A stretch of DNA of 64,000 nt, from the NCBI GenBank assembly GCA_018907035.1, contig JACCIC010000022.1, positions 825,501 to 889,500 on the forward strand, read 5' to 3'. Below, piece after piece: positions 51,198 through 63,966 of the stretch; within the stretch, counting starts at the first letter, position 1, and each line of letters opens with the position of its first letter. The notes under the pieces were generated by a model, which worked only from the letters and a program-made list of their open reading frames with translations, was not told where the DNA came from and did no database searches. Made by a program: the position numbers and the translations under genes. The DNA is from Sycobia sp. Sy_11. Lineage: Eukaryota > Arthropoda > Insecta > Hymenoptera > Epichrysomallidae.

Positions 51198-51241
<44 letters not shown>
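51198..51241. repeat. (AT)n microsatellite
   Basis: About 22 AT units. Confidence 0.95.
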
Positions 51242-51244
<3 letters not shown>

Positions 51245-52289
51245 TAAACAATTATAAACATTTGATTATTAAATATATTTTAAATTACTTTCATCATTCG
51301 ACTACTCATTCCGATATAACAGCCATTAATTCAACATTATGATAATTTTTTCGAATTTGTAGAAAAATAAAATAAATCTTCTTATGTAACTGGATTACTT
51401 CAAGAGTTTCTCGCATTAGTTTTTATAAATATCGTTCAGATTTTACAGTTACTTTGATCACGCACTATTGACAATTGATTGGAACTCTTATACAATTGAG
51501 ATATTACAGCAAATACCTGCAAAAATGATACTGATTCTCCAAATAGTTTTAAAAATACAATCTGTAGACAATTATAATATTCCAAATTGCACAGATCGCT
51601 TAAAAATTTCAAATGCAGGTTTAGTATTTACCAACCGAAAAACATTATGCGAATGGAAATTTAGTAGAAATAAGGTAACGTTAATATTCAATAATTTATG
51701 AAAAATTTTCAGATGATCCAATAAATTGTTCAATATTAACTATCATGAATCAAAGTTAAGAAATTTTCATTGTTATCATGAAGATAATTTACGATATAAT
51801 GAAAGTATCTTTACATACAATATAATATACAATTTGTTAATCTATATTAAAAGGTGATATACTATTATTAACATATCGTCCAGAACCTTTTTTTACTTAA
51901 TGTCTTTAATACTTTAACTTTTAAGAATATCGCAAATTTTATTAATAGTGGCGAAATTAACTGAAAAAATTATCGTTTGACAAGTGCTTTCAGAAAATTT
52001 CGTGCAACCCGGTTGCTATTATTTGGGTTTACTTATATTTATAGTAAAAAAAAATTTCGCGGTTTCTTCTTAAAAATATATTGGAAACATATATAATACA
52101 TTTTACGAAACATAGTAGACAAAAACTCTAAAAATATAATTATTTATAAAAGCAACAGCTATACAATTATAGTTAAATTTCTTTTAGCTTTTTGAAAAAT
52201 GACCACTTAGAGCCATAAATGGAGCTTATCTCGGAATTGGTCAATTTTTAGTCCTTGAAGAATAAAATTTGCCAGACCAAGTTACTGGA

Positions 52290-52633
52290 AAGATCCAGAA
52301 TTGGGTATATACGTGAAGCCTTCCTGTGCGCCAGGATTGCGCGGGATTATTGAACAGAGAGAAAGAGAAAGAGAGAGAGAGAGAGAGAGAGGGGGGGGGA
52401 GGGCACCTCGTCTCGCACGACTCGCGAAACGCGAACTTGCCACGAGCTTATATATATGCGCGGACTCACGCGCGGGGTTCAAGGCCGCGCGCGCAGCTCC
52501 GCGAAAGATTTTTCTGGCGTGGCCTCGTCGCTCCCCTTCACCCCCTCCTTACCGCCCCCTCGGCGGTGCAGCTGAGTTCATACGTATATGCACATATAGG
52601 TGATACGTGCGTGCGTACGCGCGCGCACGCACT

Positions 52634-52664
<31 letters not shown>

Positions 52665-52700
52665 CCGCCGTTTGCGCCCCCCCCCCTATTTTTTCGCGAC
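52290..52700. promoter_or_regulatory. GC-rich patch with (GA)n tracts
   Basis: CpG-containing segment with GA repeats at 52360-52390 and 52638-52663, a G9 run and a C8 run. Composition resembles the intron 2 patches. ORFs of 66-150 codons on both strands are Arg/Pro/Ser-rich and run into the repeats. A regulatory role is only inferred. Confidence 0.25.
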
Positions 52701-52823
52701 TCTTTTGGCCTTATTTTGTCTGTATACACGTATATTATACATATATACGAGTATAGTGCCTTCTTTCGTTCGCAGTAATATGCAGCAGCGACGGTCGCGG
52801 GGCTTGACAGGTTATATATTATA

Positions 52824-52826
<3 letters not shown>

Positions 52827-52890
<64 letters not shown>
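52827..52890. repeat. (AT)n microsatellite
   Basis: About 32 AT units, among the longest AT tracts in the window. Confidence 0.95.
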
Positions 52891-52893
<3 letters not shown>

Positions 52894-53781
52894 GTGATCC
52901 TTATTCTCGCATGCGATGTGTAGAACCCCACGTAAATTGGCGTTTGCGCATGTGTTTATCACGAGACTATATCGCTCATTGTAGAATAATTAGACGCTGC
53001 GGCGAATAGGAAGATTGAATGATTTACGTGTGTATATGTATGTACGTGTATATATATAATATCCATCTATCGTGAACATAATACACCAAATAGCTCCGTT
53101 TTTTCCCTCTTTTCATTATACATCTGTAGATATGTATTGCAAGGCTGTTATATATATAGTCATTTCATTTCTTTTTCATTTCCCCGACTTTCTCTGTGAA
53201 CTGAATATAAATTCATTCACTATAACGGCGAGTGGTGCGGTCTCGTATATCGACGACGGCCAACGAGTATCAGCACTACTTTTTCAGCGTTCTGAGCGTT
53301 GACTATATTATTTCGAATTGCGCATCGATACCAGAAAACAAGATTATAGATACTTTTCTGTCCCAGAGGCATACATAGACTATGATATAATTCGTTATTT
53401 TTTCCCGACAATTAATACACACACCTACAGATTTGAGCGCGCAAAAAACATTCAATTGCGTTTGAAAGCATTACAAAAGATAGATGTAAAATGAAGATTC
53501 CAATAGGAATTTGGTATTCTCAGTGGCTGCCGATAAGAAATTTCGACTTTTCATTAATAAATGAATTCTATTAATACTCGTTTGGAGCATGTCGATATTG
53601 TCTTGGAAATATTAGAAAATAATGTCCCTTTTTCAAACAAATATACAAATACTGAAATGCTTTTATTGGACTCCTATGTACAGTATTTTCCAATGCTTCG
53701 TTCAATTTGCTCTCATAATCTAGTAAATATTAGTATAGATTCCGTAGTCTTTTTTACAGAGAAAAAAATTTATCTTATATC

Positions 53782-53797
53782 AAGTAAATATTTACTT
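53782..53797. promoter_or_regulatory. 16-bp perfect palindrome with paired forkhead-like cores
   Basis: AAGTAAATATTTACTT is its own reverse complement and contains GTAAATA/TATTTAC in both orientations. Further AAGTAAAT copies occur at about 53810 and 53895, and AATATTTACTT at about 53965. Functional meaning is inference. AT-rich palindromes arise easily by chance. Confidence 0.3.
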
Positions 53798-54425
53798 ACT
53801 TTGTGACAAGTAAATCATTGGCTTAAATTAAAAAAATATTCACTAGATTTAAGACGACGTGGCATGATTTAGTTGGACTCTTCTTACATCAAGTAAATAC
53901 TTCTTTTCTTAAGAAGATACTTTATGAATTTCAGAAAATAATTTACTCGATATAAAACAAGAAAATATTTACTTAATAACAGTTACTTTTTTCAGTCTAA
54001 AAATCAGCGTAATGTAATTGTACATGAAGTTAACTGTCCCCATTTGCAAACGTCCCCGTAAACTAGATAAACTAGATAAATAGATAATATTTTGTTTAAC
54101 TTTATTTTTATCATATTTTACTATTTAATTTTGATTTTGATATTTCGGGTGTGATGCATATCGTATATCATATTCTACGAGGGTTATGCATAAATAAGAG
54201 CAGTCAGAGCGTCATTGTTCTTATGTTAGTTTCTAAAGAAAAAAAAAGACCGATAAAAATATTTGATAGTTTTAACGGATGGATAGTTTTATTGGACTCC
54301 AAAATATTAGAGTCAACGTGAGTAAATTTTTAATTTTTAATAATCAATCAATTGGATGAAATGGTCGGCAAACGGCTATGCAATCGTAAAAAAGAAGTTT
54401 GTTCTATAGGTTTCATAATGCTTTC

Positions 54426-54432
54426 ACACACA

Positions 54433-54484
<52 letters not shown>
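54426..54484. repeat. (CA)n microsatellite
   Basis: About 28 CA units, followed by a short GA-rich run. Confidence 0.95.
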
Positions 54485-54486
<2 letters not shown>

Positions 54487-54791
54487 AAGAGAGGGAGAGA
54501 GAAAAAGAGAGGCCCTTACTGTGGCAGTCCGATAAGCGCCGCGCGCGGTCAGCGAGCACCCGTCGGTGGTTGGCACACAGTGTGGTGCGCAATCTGTTTT
54601 GAAATTGAATTTTCCTTCTGACCTCGAGAATTTCATATAGCTATCTGGCTATACAAATATATTCTCGCTTTTATTGGTTTGACAATTAAATCTGTTATAA
54701 AAGTAGAAGATATATATCCTCGCATAAAAAATAAAAACAAATATTTCCAAAATTCTTGTAAAAATACATAAAACGAAAATTTTCTATTTAA

Positions 54792-54799
<8 letters not shown>

Positions 54800-54851
<52 letters not shown>

Positions 54852-54937
54852 GCCTTAGATGTAATTTTACAACATCTATAAAATGTTATTCTGTTGAGCT
54901 GTCATAGGCAGATATACATTTGTGTATATACGCTAGC

Positions 54938-55000
<63 letters not shown>

Positions 55001-55004
55001 ATAT
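54800..55004. repeat. Two (AT)n microsatellites
   Basis: AT repeats at 54800-54848 and 54950-55004, 100 bp apart. Confidence 0.95.
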
Positions 55005-55247
55005 AATATTCTAATAATTATCTAATTTAAGAACATACATAAGAATTTAGACGATTAAATAGTGCATTGTATATAGTATAAGTAAATAAATTACTATATC
55101 TTACGCGGAGAAATGGACCGAGACCTAGTAAATATAATTCGAATAGTTGACTTCTGTGAGACTCTCACTGATAACCGCATATATATACTTCTGGTGCGTT
55201 GTCTCATATCTGTACGAACTATGTATAACCACGCAAATTTAAACGCT

Positions 55248-55250
<3 letters not shown>

Positions 55251-55280
<30 letters not shown>
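55251..55280. repeat. (CA)n microsatellite
   Basis: About 15 CA units. Confidence 0.9.
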
Positions 55281-55283
<3 letters not shown>

Positions 55284-57391
55284 CAGTTAGACTGCATATA
55301 TAACTGAGGTGAAACTTTTTCAGTTTTCACGTTAAACGTTAAATATAGAGTTCAAATTCTGCGCGTCGCTGCGATTCTCTCGCGTATTATATACCTGCGT
55401 GTATTTGATATGCCCATTATATCGGGGCGAGGCTCGCGCGCCATGAATATAAAAAGGCTACGTGTATGCTTTTAGTTTTGCATAAAAACCAATAATATGA
55501 ATTTAAAGCCACGCGCATGAAAGTTATAGAGACGTAGTATTATAAGGTCTTTAGGGTATAAATGTTTGTCTGCATATAGAGATCGTACATTCTCTTTTTT
55601 TTATTATTTTACTAAATTTTCGTTAAAAATTTAATAGTTTCATTTGCCAGGAGGATTTTTTTTTTTCAAAACAACTTTTAAGCTAATAAACTTTCCCATT
55701 TATATTATTCCATACGTATTATTGGTTATTATTTCTGTGTAGTAATAAAAATTATTTACGAGGCTCGGTACGTATAAATTATAAAAGGACTTTCTTATTC
55801 TACTTAGAACCCTCCCTTCTCCAGATCACCAACTGGAACTTTTTAGTCAACTCCTCCCTCCCTCAATTGTTACGTCAATTGGAACACGACGTTTATCACA
55901 TTTTTCAAATTTTCGACTTGGAAATATTATATGAAATTGTCGCTAAATTCGATTCAATGAAAACTATAAGTGATTCCGCTGATTTCTTAAATAATTGAAT
56001 TCGCACTGAAGTCCAGCGGTTTTCACTGGTTTACATGAGCGCAAAAATAAAGCAAATGGATTCGTTTTTAATTTTTATTAAGGATCGAAATTGCCTCTGC
56101 TTTCGACCCGATGTGGGTAATCGTGCGTGATAATTTTGTGTTTCGGGTATTTGTACATAATCAAATCGCAGTTGAGCAATGTACCTAACATAGAAAAATC
56201 TTATTCAACCTTGTTCTGTTCAATCTAAAGACATTCTGTGTTACGTTGAACCAAAGTTTTTTTCAGACGGTGTCTGTCATTGTAGTTTTCTTTAAGTAAC
56301 GTAATAACCGCAAATCTTCCGCGTCCATCCTAGAATAAAACATATATAATTGTCAAATATTTAATTTTTTGCTTATTCGTAATTTCGCTACATAATGTTG
56401 GATATTAGCATCAGATTATTTGAACATATTGAAATACTTGGAACGATGTTGGTGCTTCATGAAAATTTGACGATTTTGCTTCTTCAAATCATTTTAGCAG
56501 CATCAAAATTTCCAATTATAACAAGGTAACATAGATTTTGTTCGATGGATAGTCCCTAAAGGAAAAAAATCTAAACCTCAATTTTGCTTCTTTGCCAACT
56601 TACTATATCTCTTCGACAGCTTATTGCAGTTATAAAAACTTGAATGTTGTTTTTAAAATACCGCAGCTACTTTTCTTGACTTACTAAACGACGCACTGAA
56701 ATATTTAACAAATAAAAGTTTATTTGATATTTTCCTTAAATTTTTGCCAATAAATGCTGTAGTTCAAATTACAAAATTATTTTTCCTTTTAATTTATAGT
56801 AGTAAACAAAAAACATTCGAATTCATACACGTCGTAACGTGAAATAAAAAACGCTATTGTAAATCGAATAAGTGAATTGTTAATACGTTTTTAAAAGATT
56901 TAACAGCCTTAAATGATAAATATAGACAATTTGAGTTGTGCTGAGAATTCGTATAATAATGAGGTGATAAATTACAGTAAAAAATTAGAGATTTTTATCT
57001 CGCCTATTATTCTTAATTAATTAAAAAGAGCACTCAAACTATAATAAAATACATTTTGACACAGTAATATTAACAATAAAAAAGATTGCATAATAGAAAA
57101 GAAGAACTATCTTTTATAAATTTGTGTATATACACAGGTTTTAACATTATCTTACGTTTGTCTAATAAATATTATCTTGTAATTACATATGGAAATCACT
57201 AGCGAATTCAAAACAATAAAAAAGCTCAGAAGTATCAGGGAAATCAATGTGAAGAAATGAAGAACGGCTTAGGGTTATTTTCGCAAAATCTTAATTAAAC
57301 CATAACTCATGCGCCGCAGGCTAACTCTTTCATAATGTGTCCTTTATTATAATATATTCATTCGCTCGATAAGTCAGAAAGGCCGGTCGGC

Positions 57392-57395
<4 letters not shown>

Positions 57396-57458
<63 letters not shown>
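57396..57458. repeat. (AT)n microsatellite
   Basis: About 31 AT units. A short (GA)n tract (57664-57683) lies 200 bp to the right. Confidence 0.95.
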
Positions 57459-57462
<4 letters not shown>

Positions 57463-57860
57463 GAAGACCCAATCAGGCCAAATTAATCTCGGCGCGAACG
57501 TCTGGAGACTTGGTAGCGCTGCGCCATCAGTGACTAATTAAAACAAGTTCTACCGATAGAATGACGACCGACGCGCGCGATTGGTAATTGGTATATACTA
57601 TATGAACCACCTTGTATGTGCTGACGAAGCGAATGAGAAAAAAAGGATAGGGGGAAAGAGAAAGCGAGAGAGAGAGAGAGAGATAAATTTTTTTCGGTCC
57701 TATATATGTATAGAAATATAACCAAGTGCTCCGTCGTTCACGCCCTAGTCGTTGCATCTTTTTCAATACTCCCGCTGCACGCGAGAAATATTTCGACGGG
57801 ATAAATGAGCGACAAGGAGATTATAATGCTAATTGGCAGTGCTTTATATAATATATACGT

Positions 57861-57862
<2 letters not shown>

Positions 57863-57899
<37 letters not shown>
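57863..57899. repeat. (AT)n microsatellite
   Basis: About 18 AT units. Confidence 0.9.
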
Positions 57900-57903
<4 letters not shown>

Positions 57904-59840
57904 TTGTCACTTATATCTAATTAATTATAAAATTTGTAATAATTTGTTATTGTTTATATAGATAATATATTATTAAAAACGTTAAACGCTCTCGTCAATA
58001 GGTACAAAATGTTACGTAGTCGCAGTGCTCCAGGCACTTTTCTGCAAAATGTCATGAATTAATAGGAAAGAGAAAGGCTTTTCTTATGTACTTTGAATAC
58101 GTAAAAGAATTTAATAATTTAGATAGAACATTGTTTAAAGAATAGATGTTCGAAGAAACATGAACTAGTTAATACTTTATACCGTACAATATTTTTCTGA
58201 AAATATAAATCATTTGCAACCATTCATTGCGGGGGAGGGCCGATCTTATCCAAGCAACGATTATAATAAAATTCATAAAAGGCATGACTATATTAGCATT
58301 AAAAAGCTCGTTAGCTTTTAAGCGAGTACCTGTTTGCACCAGGTTTGACTTTATCGATTTTAAGTTTTTTTTTTTTTATAACTGTAATAAGCGTCTACGA
58401 AAAGAAACGATGAAAAAGGCTATGATAATATTGTCGAACCGAGCCCACGTAGCTATACAGAGAGAAAAAGTATATACATCGGAATCGTGATCTCAAGCAT
58501 GTACTTATATCATTGCACATTTGTAAAAGTTAGGCGTTACTTTAGGGAGGTAGGTAACAAAAAAATTTATACGAATGTCAAGAAAGAAGTCAGGTAAGGG
58601 TTCAAAAAACTGCTAAAAAAATGCAAGCAAAGCTTAGGAATGTTACCTCAGAAAACATATTTCAAAGATCGTGTTACAAAAACGTTTATAACAAATATTA
58701 TGATTATCTGAGGTTTAAATTTAAGAAAAATAACATCAAAAAATAAGCAGGAACGTTTTTTCAGGTTGTGTATGCGGTTAATCAAATTTTCTTCCTCCAG
58801 CGGTGCTTGTGCTACTGCTATAAATTAAATCTCGAGCGTTAGAAAACGGAGACTGCCATAAATAAGATGAAAAGAAAAATATGCACGTTACGCAGACAAT
58901 GCGAAAAGTGAATTACGATTTTCTTATTGCTCGAGTATTATTTGTTGCTCGTAATTTTCAACCTTTTTTTTCGTGCGCATCCACATTCAAAACGAAAAGC
59001 TATGTTTTTAAGGAGGCCATCAAAGCATAATTAAGAGCGGAAAATTATAGGTACATAGAAAGTTGCATGGGAATTTAGTTTTAAACCACAAGCATTAATT
59101 ACACTTGAAAATCTACAGTTTCGTGAGCATTAAAAATGATCTTTAGGACGATGATAAAGTGAAAGTGCGCCTGATGTGTTCGCGATTTCTTATTATTCGA
59201 GCAAAACCTAATTATAAAATGATATTTATTCACTATTAATTAAGAATTCATTAATAAGTACTATATCAGTTAATACTTACGTGATGTTAAGTCAATAAGT
59301 AATGTTAAAATGCAATTATATGATTTAATATTGATAATAATATACTTACTTGTTTTTTTGCTGTAGCTCGCAATATTTTTATTTAAATAAACGAAACATT
59401 TTGTATTAAAAACTTTTTTCTTTATTCAAATTTTACTATTAAATGTTTAATAGTTGTTCGCAAAAGTAGTAAAATTAACATACTATACTATATCTATAAC
59501 ACATTGCAATAGCTTATGCCGAAGCCACATATGCAGGCTTTGTAAAATAACGAGAAAAAAATCGATTACTGTTATAAAGAAAATATTAATGAGAGAATGT
59601 GATAATATTTACAAAATGTCGTACTGCGCAGTAATACTCATCATATTTTAGAACATTTATAAGCTATCAATGTATAGATTTCAATGAATTAGTGAGCTCA
59701 TTTAATTAATAAATTGTATTGCGTTATTAAAAATTTCTATCAATAAAGATGCCAGTCTCAATTTCTTCGAAGAAAGCCGAAGGCGACCGCATACGATAAA
59801 AATAAATTTCAATTTCAATTAGTTCCGCACATATATATAA

Positions 59841-59843
<3 letters not shown>

Positions 59844-59876
<33 letters not shown>
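59844..59876. repeat. (AT)n microsatellite
   Basis: About 16 AT units. Confidence 0.9.
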
Positions 59877-59879
<3 letters not shown>

Positions 59880-60039
59880 AATAGCGATTTTTGAATTCCG
59901 ATGTAAAATATATAATTTTAACAAAGATATTTTCTTTACTTATATTCGCGGTTTAATTATCAGTCGCTGCCGCTTCCATGTTGCATAAATAATATAAAAG
60001 TACTCGTTGCAGAAATACATAAGCACACACGCACACGCG

Positions 60040-60134
<95 letters not shown>
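60040..60134. repeat. Compound (CA)n(AT)n microsatellite
   Basis: About 23 CA units passing directly into about 22 AT units. Confidence 0.95.
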
Positions 60135-60136
<2 letters not shown>

Positions 60137-60593
60137 CATAAAAGATGTTTTAAATTACAATCGTAAATTATGTTTATAATACATATTCTAGAAAATAAAT
60201 ATTTGCTTATATTATGCGTACGCTCGATGAAAAACTATGAATAACTCTCAACGATAATTGTCAGGAAGATCAAAGCTTCGTGTATATTTATGTATGTATA
60301 ATGCTTAATTATTTTTCGAAACACCTGCTCCATGATGATCTTTCTACAAATGGTCGACCGATTTATATGGAATTATAAATTTTCCCGCGAGTGATTTTTT
60401 TTTCTTGAAAAGCACGAAAGGATCTACGGCCGGTATATAAACGTGCGCATCCCACACGTCGGGGCCTGTAACATTGTAAATAAATTGTCCGGCGCGCAGT
60501 CACAAAGCAACTATTCATGTATCTTTCATCTTCTATATGCTACATTTCATCCAGTTTAATATACACGCGCGCGCGCACGTAGCACTCACCCGC

Positions 60594-60595
<2 letters not shown>

Positions 60596-60637
<42 letters not shown>
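60596..60637. repeat. (AT)n microsatellite
   Basis: About 20 AT units, preceded by a short CG/CA alternating run (60565-60582). Confidence 0.9.
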
Positions 60638-61324
60638 CCACGGAAAGGCCAATATGCAGCGTGCGAGGTACATACAAATAAAGCGCGTTTTAAAAAGCCC
60701 TGACCTTCGTTAAAAGTCGTCGTATCGTAGCGAGACCGCCTACCGCATCTATATCGTTGCAGAGATTCATTCCTCTTCCACACCACGTGAGCAGTTGTGT
60801 TCTCTCCCTCTATCTTACTCTCTCCCTTATTTCGCAGCAACATTATCAAACGCAAAATATATAAAAAAATTTTTTTGTTTTTTTTTTTAGTATATTTCAA
60901 GTCGTTGCTCCCCCCTATTTAGGAGTCGAAAAGACGCTAAGTATATCTTTTCGATTCTCATATTTTTTTCGCTGATTATACCTTCCATTTTCGGGGTTAA
61001 TTTTTTTATCAAAATTTAATGTAAAACACTGATTCATATTTCGGATGTCCTGAAACGTGTTGCTTAAATCTATATTTTTATAAATATGTTTTCAGCCCCT
61101 CAAAGCAACACTTGGATGTTTTATTTTTACAGATCCAAATTCGACTCAGATAAAGAAATAATGTGTAATTATATTTTTTAATGTTAATTTTATAGAAAAA
61201 TCCAAGTCATCGTGATTTTTATATTCATTGGGTTTTTTTTTAATTTCTTTCCTTTCGGCGACCATCCGACCATAAAATAGGGACGATTTTCAAATCATCC
61301 TCGTCGTCATTATGGAGTGATAAC

Positions 61325-61326
<2 letters not shown>

Positions 61327-61360
<34 letters not shown>

Positions 61361-61376
61361 AAGAGACAGAGAGAGG
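61327..61376. repeat. (GA)n microsatellite
   Basis: GA repeat with CGAGA, AAGA and CAGA interruptions, about 120 bp beyond the stop codon of the minus-strand small ORF. Confidence 0.9.
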
Positions 61377-61494
61377 GGGAACGAGCGAGGGGGTATGTAA
61401 GAAAGTCTCGATAACGCGTTCGCTCGCGCACATCGGCATATATGTATATACATATATCGTAACATCGGCGCTGCTCCTTCTCGCGCGTGCGTCA

Positions 61495-61677
61495 TCAGAG
61501 CTTCTCCTGGAGGGCCTGGCGCAGCTCCTCGGTGGCCTTGGCCACCTCCTGGGCCACCTGCCTGGCCTCCGGCCGGACGTGCTGCACGCTCGAGTTCGAT
61601 CGGCGCACGGAGTTGCCACTGCCGAACTTCGGCCGGGGGATCCGCACGCGCTGCACTTCGCTAAGCCAGGACTCCAT
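61495..61677 (-). CDS. Small 60-residue protein, unrecognised, nested antisense
   Basis: Complete ORF: ATG in the context AACACCATGG, which is favourable for initiation, and TGA at 61495-61497. About 56 of 60 codons end in G or C, very unlike the AT-rich surroundings but like the exons of the large gene. The protein starts MESWLSEVQRVRIPRPKFGS, has a Ser/Arg-rich centre (SVRRSNSSVQH) and ends in a predicted amphipathic helix (ARQVAQEVAKATEELRQALQ). There is no signal peptide or membrane segment. A TAA lies in frame nine bases upstream with no AG between, so the ATG is a true start and not an internal Met of a longer exon. A good acceptor 60 bases upstream suggests a spliced 5'UTR. I do not recognise the family. 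Confidence 0.72.
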   Translation of the reverse strand: MESWLSEVQRVRIPRPKFGSGNSVRRSNSSVQHVRPEARQVAQEVAKATEELRQALQEKL

Positions 61678-61735
61678 GGTGTTTTATTTATCGACTTATG
61701 GATATGTACTTTCGGTCAGCGGCAGTTAGCGTCTC
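61678..61735 (-). other. Probable 5'UTR part of the small-protein exon
   Basis: On the minus strand TTTTCGTTCTTCCAG|GAGACG places a strong splice acceptor with the exon beginning at 61735. The 58 bases to the ATG include an in-frame TAA, so they are untranslated. The upstream exon was not located. A (GA)n tract lies just beyond, at 61774-61802. Confidence 0.5.
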
Positions 61736-61772
61736 CTGGAAGAACGAAAATTAACCTTGGTTATTATTGCAG

Positions 61773-61773
<1 letters not shown>

Positions 61774-61802
<29 letters not shown>
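61774..61802. repeat. (GA)n microsatellite
   Basis: About 14 GA units, (CT)n on the minus strand. Confidence 0.9.
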
Positions 61803-61806
<4 letters not shown>

Positions 61807-63844
61807 GAGCATGTGTATATATGTGTAAGTAAATTTGTAAATGTAAGTAATGTAACGGTTATTGTTTCATTTTTACGATTCGCTTTAAAAGCTTCGTTAG
61901 CCGTTGTAATCATAAATATTGTCTATGTATGGGAAGAGGACGAGTGTCTTCCGTTAGAAATTTAAAGCAAAAAGCAGAGGAAATTAATGCAGTTAGAAGA
62001 ATCCTAGTAACGCTATCTATAGCGAATGTAACAGTTGTGTTCAAAAAAGAAAAATTTCGTTCTTACAAGAAAAGTCTACAATGACTCTAATCAATTCCAA
62101 CTTGTTTATATGAATTTAAAAAAATCGACACCTCGCCTTTTTCTATTGAAATGAACTTTCATTCTCTTTCTCTTCAATTAAATACTGGATTAAATCTAAT
62201 ATAATATTAATTATATAATATTAACTATATTGAAATTTATGAATTGATTAATTTATGATTTTTTTTACATTACGTATTACAAAATATCATATAAGATTTA
62301 GCTACGTCCTATATATACATACGTAATTATCGTAAATTATATATAATAGTTAATTACATTTTCTATCAATAAATAAAAAATGCGTATACTTTGAATGACT
62401 TTTATCGAAGGAGGTTTTCATAGAATACTTCAAATAATGAACAATAAAAATTTGTATTAATCTACTTTCATTTAGATAAATTCTTGTTTTAAAAATAATT
62501 ATGTAGTGAAAATTAATCTTAATAATCTAATGTCAAAATAACGAAAAGAAAGTAAATAATAGCATTTAGTACAGAATTTAATTTAAAAACAACAAATGAG
62601 GGTTTAATCGAATGAGAAAACGCGTAAGGCATCATCATTCATACTGCAATCGAACGTGATTGTAAACTGCCCTTGTTAGTCTTCAGTTACGTAATTTCAA
62701 ACAATGTAAAGATGATTTATTCTAAAAAGATTTGCCGACAAATTGCGAGAAAAAGCGTAAAGACATGTATTAAAGGAATGACTCGAGAAAGGCTTATTTT
62801 TCAATAGCCACCGATTTACATAATGATCGCTACTTTCTATAAAAATAAAATTCAAAAAGAAAAAACTGGAAATATCTTACTTACGGAATTTTTCAAAATT
62901 ATTCAAATTATACGACTTTTACGATCCGAATTATTATCTTTGATCGGCCGGTTTATCCATTGGTCAAAGTTTCTCTCTGGACGCACGCGAGTCATAATCC
63001 ATATTTTCGCATAAAATTCCCGGAGTTAAGGATTTTTCCGAAGCACATCATTTATTCCCGGGATTTCGATACGGCGCGCTCCCACTTTCGCAATTATTTC
63101 GCTGTTAAGAAAAAAAAAATTATTTAAATGTCGAATTTCCACGAAGAGCCGTATAATGCATTACCTCCGTCTATCTCAATCGTAATTTTCGAAACTGAAA
63201 CTATCCGTAATAAAGCACGTTTTATTTCTTTTGCGCCCGCCGTCGAATTATCTATTTCGCGCACTTCCGTGTGTATTTGAGACCACGTTATTCATTTATT
63301 TATTTATTTATTTATTTTTGTTTCATTATAATTGTTATGAACGTAATATTAGTCATATGTCTAATATGACCAATGTTTTTTTTTAATAATGCTAAATTAG
63401 ATTTAAATATCATTCTCACAGAGCCGCGGAGTTTTCATGAATTCATTCATGATGATTTGCATTGTATTTGCACATAGCTGCGACGCGCAGACTGCAATCT
63501 GAAAGTCAACAAATATGGCCTCGTCGTCTGTGCGAAGCTATGACAAGAGCGCTGCTAATATAAGTTTCCTAAGTTTTACTCGTGAGAGCCTGTAACCTAA
63601 AGACTTGAGCACTCGATACATAACAATGACAAATTGCACTTTGATCACGATCGTAATTCGTACATATGAGTGATAGGAATTGTACATGGACAGACAAAGA
63701 CTGGACTTCGGACGATGAGACTGAAAAAGGCACCGTGACAATGGAATAATATTTCAAGGAATTTTTATTGTCCTTGTCGAATGCCCATCTCGCCAATTGC
63801 AAGATTAGATATCCAATACAATCCATCGGAAATCTACATGCTAT
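61803..63844. other. AT-rich sequence, nothing recognised
   Basis: No supportable exon or element. There is a short ATTT tetranucleotide run at about 63293-63317. Confidence 0.6.
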
Positions 63845-63873
63845 AGTAGTAGTAGTAGTAGAAGTAGTGATGA

Positions 63874-63960
<87 letters not shown>
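63845..63960. repeat. (TAG)n with following (GA)n
   Basis: TAG units at 63845-63930 with AAGTAGTGATGAGAG interruptions, then a GA run to about 63961. Confidence 0.95.

Positions 63961-63966
<6 letters not shown>

Larger units (their letters stand above)
50159..61494. other. AT-rich, repeat-dense region without a supportable exon
   Basis: Probably continuing intron of the large gene. It includes one GC-rich patch (52290-52700) and many microsatellites, listed separately. I scanned it for exon-like open frames with paired splice sites and found none convincing. ORFs listed by length here are microsatellite translations (Tyr/Ile, Arg/Glu or Thr/His runs) or AT-rich chance frames. Confidence 0.6.

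Noticed and set aside
58801..58842. Possible terminal exon after TCTTCCTCCAG (13 codons then TAG)
   Set aside because: Good acceptor and compatible phase, but no AATAAA signal soon after, no domain, and the family should still have a third PDZ to come. Too little to call.
59745..59812. ATG-started 16-codon frame with moderate GC
   Set aside because: Too short, with no splice partner or conservation evidence.
60434..60470. TATATAAAC in a GC-richer context, and TATAAAAAG at about 55448
   Set aside because: TATA-like words are abundant in this AT-rich DNA, and no transcribed frame follows either one.
61290..61619. 109-codon minus-strand ORF overlapping the small gene in another frame
   Set aside because: Its GC-rich part is a frame-shifted reading of the 60-codon ORF (Arg/Pro/Ser-rich) and the rest is the GA microsatellite.
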